This document shows, piece after piece, positions 58,281 through 64,000 of a stretch of 64,000 nucleotides of DNA. A program made the translations under genes and the position numbers. Positions within the stretch are counted from its first letter, which is position 1. The number at the start of each line of letters is the position of its first letter. The notes below the pieces were generated by a model that made no database searches, was not told where the DNA came from, and worked only from the letters and a program-made list of their open reading frames with translations. This DNA is from Trichopria drosophilae (taxonomy: Eukaryota; Arthropoda; Insecta; Hymenoptera; Diapriidae): the NCBI GenBank assembly GCA_030407085.1, contig CM059582.1, positions 204,079,501 through 204,143,500 on the forward strand. Reading direction: 5' to 3'.

Positions 58281-58290
58281 GGGGGGAGAT
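58281..58290 (+). promoter_or_regulatory. BEL polypurine tract
   Basis: GGGGGGAGAT directly precedes the TGTTGTGG start of the 3' LTR, where plus-strand priming is expected. Confidence 0.7.
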
Positions 58291-58480
58291 TGTTGTGGAC
58301 AAAATCGACCAACTTCGCGTTTGCGGTATCCAGCGTGGGTTTTTGCCCACTAGGGTGGTTTTCCCTACGCCAGCGTTACCGAATGGGGGGTACATCTTTT
58401 GAATCGAAGGGCGCCTATAGGTATTTATGTACGGGCTCTTCGAATATCAGCAGAACCTGCGAAAGACAGAGAGAGACGAG
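58291..58480 (+). repeat. BEL 3' LTR, left part
   Basis: Matches 29432-29640 with about one difference per ten bases. It is broken at the same GAGA tract (GAGAGACGAGAGAG) by a second minus-strand LINE. Confidence 0.8.
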
Positions 58481-58983
58481 AGAGTTTGATTGATTGATTG
58501 ATTGAAGACTTATTTATTAGTGTCCTGGCCACTACGAGCCGTGGACACATTAACTCAATATCCTGCCGTTACAATGTTTTGGTCAGGATAAGCGATACAT
58601 AATGCAACTTAAGAATATATAATCTCTGCTATAAGGCGGTAAACACATTATACATCTTTATATATACTACATTGTAAATAAAAAAAAATAACTAAATTGC
58701 ACTTGAGCTACTGGTAAGTAGTAAATTTGATTAGAAGACGCTCGCATAGTTAAAACATTAAAATGGAAAACGTAAGAAACTTACGATTGATCAGCCCTAA
58801 GAAGATATGTTAATAAGTTAGTACGAAATGTTGCGAGAGATGTAAATGTGTGAAGGCGGCGTGGCAGGGAGTTCCAAAACTGTATGGCTGTGATCCAGAA
58901 AGAGTGAGCAAAGATGTTGGCACGAGGAATTGGAAGTTGATATTGAGATGATTGTAAGCGAGAAGATCGGCGAATGGAATGAT

Positions 58984-61900
58984 CTAGAGGAATGAATCTG
59001 TCAACAAGGTTGGAAGGTTGGGGGTATGGATGATTTGATGAGTGAGGCTACCGAGAAAGTACTGTCGCCTAGATGTTATGGGTAGCCAGTTGGCTTTCTG
59101 ACGATACGGCGCAAGTCTTTCATCCCGGCGCAGGCGATACACATACCTCAAGGCGATGTTTTGAAGGCGTTGTAATTTAGTGTTCAGATATGCTGTTGAA
59201 TCGGCTATGACTAAAATGCACAATCAAGATGTGGCCTGACTAATGCGTTGACAGTGTGAGTTTCACCTGCGGTGGAAGAAAAGCACCACGAAATTTAAGC
59301 CTGTAAAGAACATTATGTACTTTAGATGATATGGTACTAACATGGCGATTCCATGTTAGGTCGGATGTTATTATAACACCAAGATCTTTTACTTCATATG
59401 AATAAGGTATTACATCCGACCCGACAATAATTTGTGGTATGGTGAAATTTTTCATAACGGCTAAATTCTGAGGTTGTTTCTGGTATTTCTGCCTTTACAT
59501 AATTTATAAGTTAAAAGAAAAGGCCAAAATTGGAATACCCGCGTCGTTACGTTGTAAACGGAAAGCGCGCGAAAAGAGCGATATGTGTGATCGGTTCGCG
59601 AAAGTATGATCTGAATGAGGTTCCGAAGAAAACGACGATCGGTGTGTCAAAAAATAGAATACATACAGTCTGTCATCGGTTTTGGAACCTTGAGTTGTTC
59701 AATTGTGTATAACTATTATAATCGTAAAATAAATTTATTATATATCAAATAATTGTATACATTGAGTGAAATGATGTGTGGGTAACCGAATCAACCTGAA
59801 GATTCAGCGTGATCCGTATACCGGGCTAGCGCAGTATACGCGGCAACGATCTGTTCACCGGTGCCACAGCGTTGGACACTCGAGACGTCGAGGCGCGCTG
59901 TGTGCATGTCTTGGATCACCCTCTGCGCTTCCCTGTCCCGGGCTCCTCCAGGTGATCTTGGCTTGAGGTTGCGGTAAAATTGGCGTTAGGTTAAGGTAAG
60001 AGAGCTCTCAATAGGAAGTGTCGAATGATCATTCGCATTAAATTCAAATCTATATCCTAAACTGATTTACTATGTAAACTATAATGTATTATTTCCAGAT
60101 AATAAAAGCTTTTCCCTTGTTTCGGCTTTTCCCTCTAATTCGTGAGGGTTTTTGCGCCGAAGCAAGTGGTACATTTTCCGCGAATATCGAGTGTGTTTTC
60201 TTTATCAACGATATCATTCATATAAGCATAACCTAACATTATTAAACAGAGGTGAACCAAGGATGATGGCCTGAGTTTTACGCGTATTTAAAGTGAGCCC
60301 ATAATCATGGGACCACCTCATAAGCTCAGCAATGTCACTGTTAATATTGCGTGTCGTTTCATTTAGATGACAGATCGGGGTCGAGAGATAAAATTGCGTA
60401 TCATCAGCAAAGATGATGGTAGTGTGTTTGCAGTATTTAAGTCTGGAGAATAAGGTATTGATAACAATAATGAATAATATGGGGCCTAAGCTTGAACCTT
60501 GTGGAACGCCGGATGTAGTATACTCTGGATTAGATGTTAAACGATCCAGGCCAATTATTGTGTGAGAGCGATTTGAGAGATGAGAATGCAGCCATCTCAA
60601 TGTTGATTCCTCAAAGCCTATGACTCGAAGGCAGGTTAGAATCAGGACATGGTTTAAGGAGTCAAAGGCTTTTGAGAAATCGAGCAGTACCAGGATAGTA
60701 ACTGCCCCACGATCTATATCCGAACGTACATCATCCATAAGGTGTAATAGGGCAGTTTGGGTACTGTGAAATTTACGGAATCCACATTGTTTGGGATGCA
60801 GTATACAATTTATCTCTAAATATTTTGTGATCTGCTGGGTGACAAGGGAATCAATGACCTTAGAGAGTTGGAGAGGATTTGAGATTGGATGGGTGTCAGA
60901 AGGACATAAGTGGTTAGCGATTTTCTTAAGTGGTATGATGTAAGATGATTTTCAAATGGGATCGAAATAGCCAGAGATGAGTGAAAGATTGAAAATGGAT
61001 GTTAAATATGGTGCAATGGTTGTAAACCTGGATTTTAGGTGCTCTAAAGGAAGATGATCGGGACTAAGCCCACGTGATTTTTGCGCAACTAGATTAAGAC
61101 TAAGTAGGACATCATGATGATTAATAGCAGTAAAGCTGAATGTTGTATGGAAATTAGGTAATGGACACATGATAATGTTGTTGAGTATCGCTAAGTCACA
61201 AGACGGGTGAGATGACGATATTTGTGCGAAATGACGATTTAATGCAATGGGTGAGAAATGAGGAAGTGCTGACTGTGATGGCTGATTAGCAAGTCCTAAT
61301 TTTCGTAGGCAAGACCAGAGTTTGTTCGTGCTTGTTTGTTGGAGCACTAGCTCGGCTAAGTGATGATTTTTGTCCGCTTTTAAGATATTTTTAATCTCGC
61401 GACACATATTCTTATATTCCTGGAAAAGACGCAGATTTCGAGTTCGTTTCGCACGGAGGTACAATATGTCGCGTTCCTTAATCCTACTTCGTATACTAGG
61501 TGTGATCCACGGAATAGCGCGGTGCAAAATACGTTTTGTAATAAATGGCGCATGTAAATCTAAAATTTCGGTAATACATTCGTAAAAATTATTTACGCAG
61601 TTTATTAGACCTTGTAGTTGCGAATTTGTTTGAAGTTGTGTATGGTCGGAAGCTAAGAGATGAGGAAACTTAAGTTGAAGTAATGCTGAAAGATCTTTAT
61701 TTAAGGCAGAATAGTCGCATTTGGCGAAGTTGCGATAGGTGATAATTTGTGGAATGGAATTGAGGTTCGTGAATTCGTATTGAATCGTAATAAGACAATA
61801 ACCAGCCGCAAAAGGGGTAGGAGACGTAGAAAAACTTTTAATTTTATCTGAAAAATCGACTAGCATAACATCCAGCTGAGAAGAAGAAAAACAAGAATAT

Positions 61901-61986
61901 TGGGTGGTTCCAAAGGGTACAGAAAAAAGCGAATAGTCTTGAATAAAATTTTGGAGATATACAGAATCAAATCTATTCTCCAACAA
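58984..61986 (-). pseudogene. LINE ORF2 (endonuclease end and reverse transcriptase), interrupted
   Basis: From the upstream end: the tail of the endonuclease and a linker (61986-60955; YLRAKRTRNLRLFQEYKN, KSRGLSPDHLPLEHL), a TGA at 60952-60954, then RT in the same frame. Motifs: CGFRKFHSTQTALLHL, VLLDFSKAFDSLNH, SGVPQGSSLGPILF, IIFADDTQFYLS. The frame is cut at about 60236 (LGSPLFNN) by an insertion and resumes at 59455 (MKNFTIPQIIVG, VKDLGVIITSDLTWNRH). After a shift near 59230 it ends with the C-terminal RLQNIALRYVYRLRRDE region. Inactive. Confidence 0.8.
59474..60236. mobile_element. Unidentified 0.76 kb insertion in the LINE RT
   Basis: Separates two LINE RT segments that would otherwise be nearly contiguous. 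The ends show GGTT and AACC. The interior has no protein similarity I can see and no long inverted repeat. Exact boundaries are approximate. Confidence 0.45.
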
Positions 61987-61994
61987 ATTACAGT

Positions 61995-62165
61995 TTTTAT
62001 GTACGAACCGCGTAATTCAAATTTGAATTCGAATTGTTTCGAAACAAAAAGAAACATCGTCGTTTAGCGACGAGTTGTTATGAAATAGCAGAGAGACGAC
62101 AATTTGACAGAAAAAAGAGGTACTGAAAAACGCTCGAATGCGCCGGTTCTGCCGCGAACGAAAAT
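61995..62165 (+). repeat. BEL 3' LTR, right part
   Basis: Matches the 5' LTR from about 34970 (ATGTACGAAC..GCCGCGAACGAAAAT). Similarity stops at 62165, so the end of the 3' LTR and the right target duplication are missing. Confidence 0.75.
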
Positions 62166-62189
62166 CTTCCTGTACGATTTTGAAAAACA

Positions 62190-62400
62190 AACAGTACTGT
62201 ATTAGTGCCCTACAAATGCCGTATTTCCAACGAGCAGAATAAATTTGTCGCCGTATCATTGCCGTACAAATGCCGTATTGTTTACGGGCCGAATGAAATT
62301 AACGCTGTATTAATGCCGTACAAGTGCCGTATAAATTCCGTACATTCGGCTCACACTGAGTAGAATGTAAGCCGTATCAGTGATGTACAAGAGCCGGCCA
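62190..62400 (+). repeat. Short tandem repeat of about 55-65 bp
   Basis: Four diverged units begin C(C/T)GTAT(C/T)A and contain TGCCGTACAA and TGCCGTAT (near 62196, 62251, 62306, 62373). Located exactly where the 3' LTR is cut off. Confidence 0.65.
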
Positions 62401-62505
62401 TATGCAGTCTGACTTTCTTGTACGTCAGAAGTACGGATCGAAGAGTTATCTCGTACTTCTCGAGGACCTTCTATGCCGGAATTCTGCTGTAACTCATTGA
62501 ATCAT

Positions 62506-62770
62506 ACACGGAGAGAAATTAAAAGCCACGGTTTCTTCACATTGCCAAGTTATCACTGCTTGGGCCCTTTTAGAGAATCACGGCTTGTCGATAAAGTAGG
62601 GTATACGGGTCTGCTCGGTGTAGATAGCTTTGGTTGCCCATTTGGTTTAATATTGCCAAGCAACAGCTGCTTGGCTCCCGAGTTTCTGGAGCTTACTACC
62701 GATGTTTGAGAGAGCCAAGCAGCGACTACCGAATTTTGGCGCTGTAGTTACTTTTAATTTCTCTCCGTGT
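62506..62770. mobile_element. 265-bp ACACGGAGAGAAATTAAAAG element
   Basis: Perfect 20-bp terminal inverted repeats (ACACGGAGAGAAATTAAAAG at 62506 and its complement to 62770), flanked by AT on both sides. CCAAGCAGC / GCTGCTTGG words form internal hairpins. A typical MITE. Confidence 0.8.
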
Positions 62771-63261
62771 ATTTTCCGTCACGTTCTCATCTTGAAACAT
62801 ATGCAGATTTCGCGGATCTCACCGCACCGATTACATGGCAACTAGCTATCCAGATAAAATCATCATCTTTGGTGACTTTTATTTGCACAATCGGACCTGG
62901 ACTTCTAATCCACCCAGCTTGTCTCATAATATCCACATTTCACCAGCATCCCACAATAATGCCACTGCTCATATAAACCTACCTGCAAATCTGGGTTTAA
63001 ATCACAAGGGGAACCCACGGAGGGGGGGTCACGATTTTTAACGGCAATTTTTGTACGTATTCTAGGGCGAAAATAAAAATATACGTGTTTCAGCGTTTTA
63101 TCCAATGGGCTTTGGTTTTTATACAATAAATTACAATAAATTTCAGGGTCAGACTGTAAAACAGCTTAGTGGTGCTGTGTCTCGCCTTTTGCTTATATAT
63201 ATTCAGTAAGTAAGTTAACTCTCCCATGTATATAGTGTATTCCTGATATAAGCAATAAAGT
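62771..63261. other. Unassigned spacer
   Basis: No supported gene or repeat. Confidence 0.45.
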
Positions 63262-64000
63262 CGATTATTTATTTATTTATTTTTTTTGACGGAGGGGGGA
63301 AATGCATTAAGCACCATAGGGGGTTAAAGATGTTGTGTAACCCCCCGTGTGTTGGACTCCCTCACCTTTGATGTTAACGGCAAGGTTTACCGACTAAAAC
63401 CCTAACCTCCCTTGGCCCTTCAGAATCCACGTGTGCAGTCTGCAGCAGAAAAGTGGCTCCGATATTCATCTTCTCCGCTGCAGACTGCACCGGGCCATTT
63501 CGTTTGCAACTGTAACCACTCCCTCTACGATTGGGTTAGTGGTTACAGGATCTCGTGTGACCTCAGTAGACGGAGAGATCCCAGCAGCACTGCTTTCTGC
63601 ATTCGGCCTGCGATGGAATTTGCATGTTCTTGACAGGCCGGAATGCTTTTGATGTTTTGGAGGAAAGTTGGTCTCATTCCTCCCAGCACTCCAATTATCA
63701 GCACGACGAGCTTGATTTTGAACCCTCGATACAGCTTGCGAATCTCGAACAGGAGTTCCTGATATTTCATCCGTTTTTCGTCCTCTTTGCTGACTATATT
63801 TGTTTCTGCTGGTGTAGAAAACTCGATGACGAAGATGGATTTGTCATCGAAGTCAACAAGGACGATGTCAGGCTTATTGGCTGATATTTTCCTGCTCGTC
63901 GGGAATGAGTAATTCCAGTACATTCGGCACGACTTATTCCCGACAACGGATTCAATATCAGTGGGGACGTACGGTAAAACTGGGGTCGCATCAATACCAT
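63262..64000 (-). mobile_element. 3' end of a LINE with a restriction-like endonuclease (partial)
   Basis: A minus-strand frame is open from the window edge to a stop at 63543. It contains CRMYWNYSFPTSRKI and KPDIVLVDFDDKSIFVIEFS, a PD..(D/E)-type nuclease core as in the C-terminal endonuclease of R2/R4/Dong-type elements, then KYQELLFEIRKLYRGFKIK and a helical end (QEHANSIAGRMQKAVLLGSL). About 280 bp of 3' UTR and an (AAAT)n tail at 63262-63290 follow. The last strand lacks a clear basic catalytic residue after the acid, so activity is uncertain. The RT domain would lie beyond the window. A stand-alone gene cannot be excluded. Confidence 0.6.

Larger units (their letters stand above)
58485..61994 (-). 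mobile_element. 5'-truncated LINE in the 3' LTR
   Basis: A minus-strand non-LTR element ending in a (CAAT)n tail at about 58485-58503 after AATAAATAAG. It is 5'-truncated inside the endonuclease domain at about 61994, where LTR sequence resumes. Same general type as the LINE in the other LTR but clearly different in sequence. It is itself interrupted at 59474-60236. Confidence 0.7.
29432..62165 (+). mobile_element. BEL/Pao LTR retrotransposon expanded by nested insertions
   Basis: Order: 5' LTR (29432-29640, resumed about 34603-35186), PBS, gag, zinc knuckles, protease and start of RT (to 37752), then RT, RNase H and integrase (53027-56155), polypurine tract (58281-58290), 3' LTR (58291-58480, resumed 61995-62165, then lost). 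The removable insertions are a LINE in each LTR, a 15.3 kb block in pol and a foldback element after pol. Without them the element would be about 7 kb, normal for BEL/Pao. Gag, pol and integrase carry several stops and frameshifts, so the element is dead. Confidence 0.85.

Noticed and set aside
59530..59712. Small basic protein gene
   Set aside because: 60 codons within an unidentified insertion, with no motif and no coding support.

Overview
The window looks like eukaryotic, intron-bearing, AT-rich nuclear DNA from an arthropod, most likely an insect and possibly a hymenopteran such as an ant. That is inferred from the mix of elements: BEL/Pao, P, Penelope-like, Jockey/CR1-type LINEs, a tRNA-derived SINE and short inverted-repeat elements. 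I see no intact single-copy host gene. Almost everything that can be read is a transposable element, most of them decayed, many inserted into one another. There are no operons, ribosome-binding sites or CRISPR arrays.

Region 1 (1-15700) holds a nested-palindrome inverted-repeat element (328-1375), the first of three copies of a dispersed family (1420-2155, 10706-11153, 47102-47731), a degenerate tandem array, a SINE head, a Copia gag scrap, a Jockey-type LINE whose RT core is deleted (6134-8006), a CCCGGG-ended element full of TGTATAC words (9564-10703), a decayed two-exon gene on the minus strand (12700-13461) and a probable solo LTR (13535-14896, 4-bp target duplication).

Region 2 (15731-27411) is a DNA transposon with arms of about 715 bp. 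Its single transposase gene (zinc-binding N-terminus, DDE core, SWIM zinc finger) carries four in-frame stops and is split by a second transposon of 6682 bp (18796-25477). Removing the insert and one 4-bp TAGA duplication rejoins the transposase in frame. The inserted element carries exactly 30 x 177 bp of satellite DNA in its left arm and three inverted monomers in its right arm.

Region 3 (29432-62165) is one BEL/Pao retrotransposon expanded to about 32.7 kb. Both LTRs are interrupted by minus-strand LINEs at the same GA-rich tract. The pol gene is split by an I-like LINE 3' end (37753-53016), again with a duplication whose removal restores the frame. That LINE tail is itself split by a 14.86 kb block (38111-52969) flanked by GCCT. 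The block contains a three-exon P-type transposase gene, short inverted-repeat elements, a SINE, several tandem arrays and inverted Penelope-like fragments with a hammerhead-like motif. Between the integrase gene and the polypurine tract sits a foldback element (56435-58190) with 14 YCAAGGYCR words, the binding consensus of FTZ-F1/ERR-type nuclear receptors.

Region 4 (62166-64000) has a short tandem repeat, a 265-bp ACACGG-ended element and the 3' end of a LINE with a restriction-like endonuclease domain running off the window. Insertion order can be read directly: BEL first, then LINEs and foldback, then the GCCT block, then its own passengers. The LINE at 29641-34602 has a 981-residue open ORF2 and looks the youngest.
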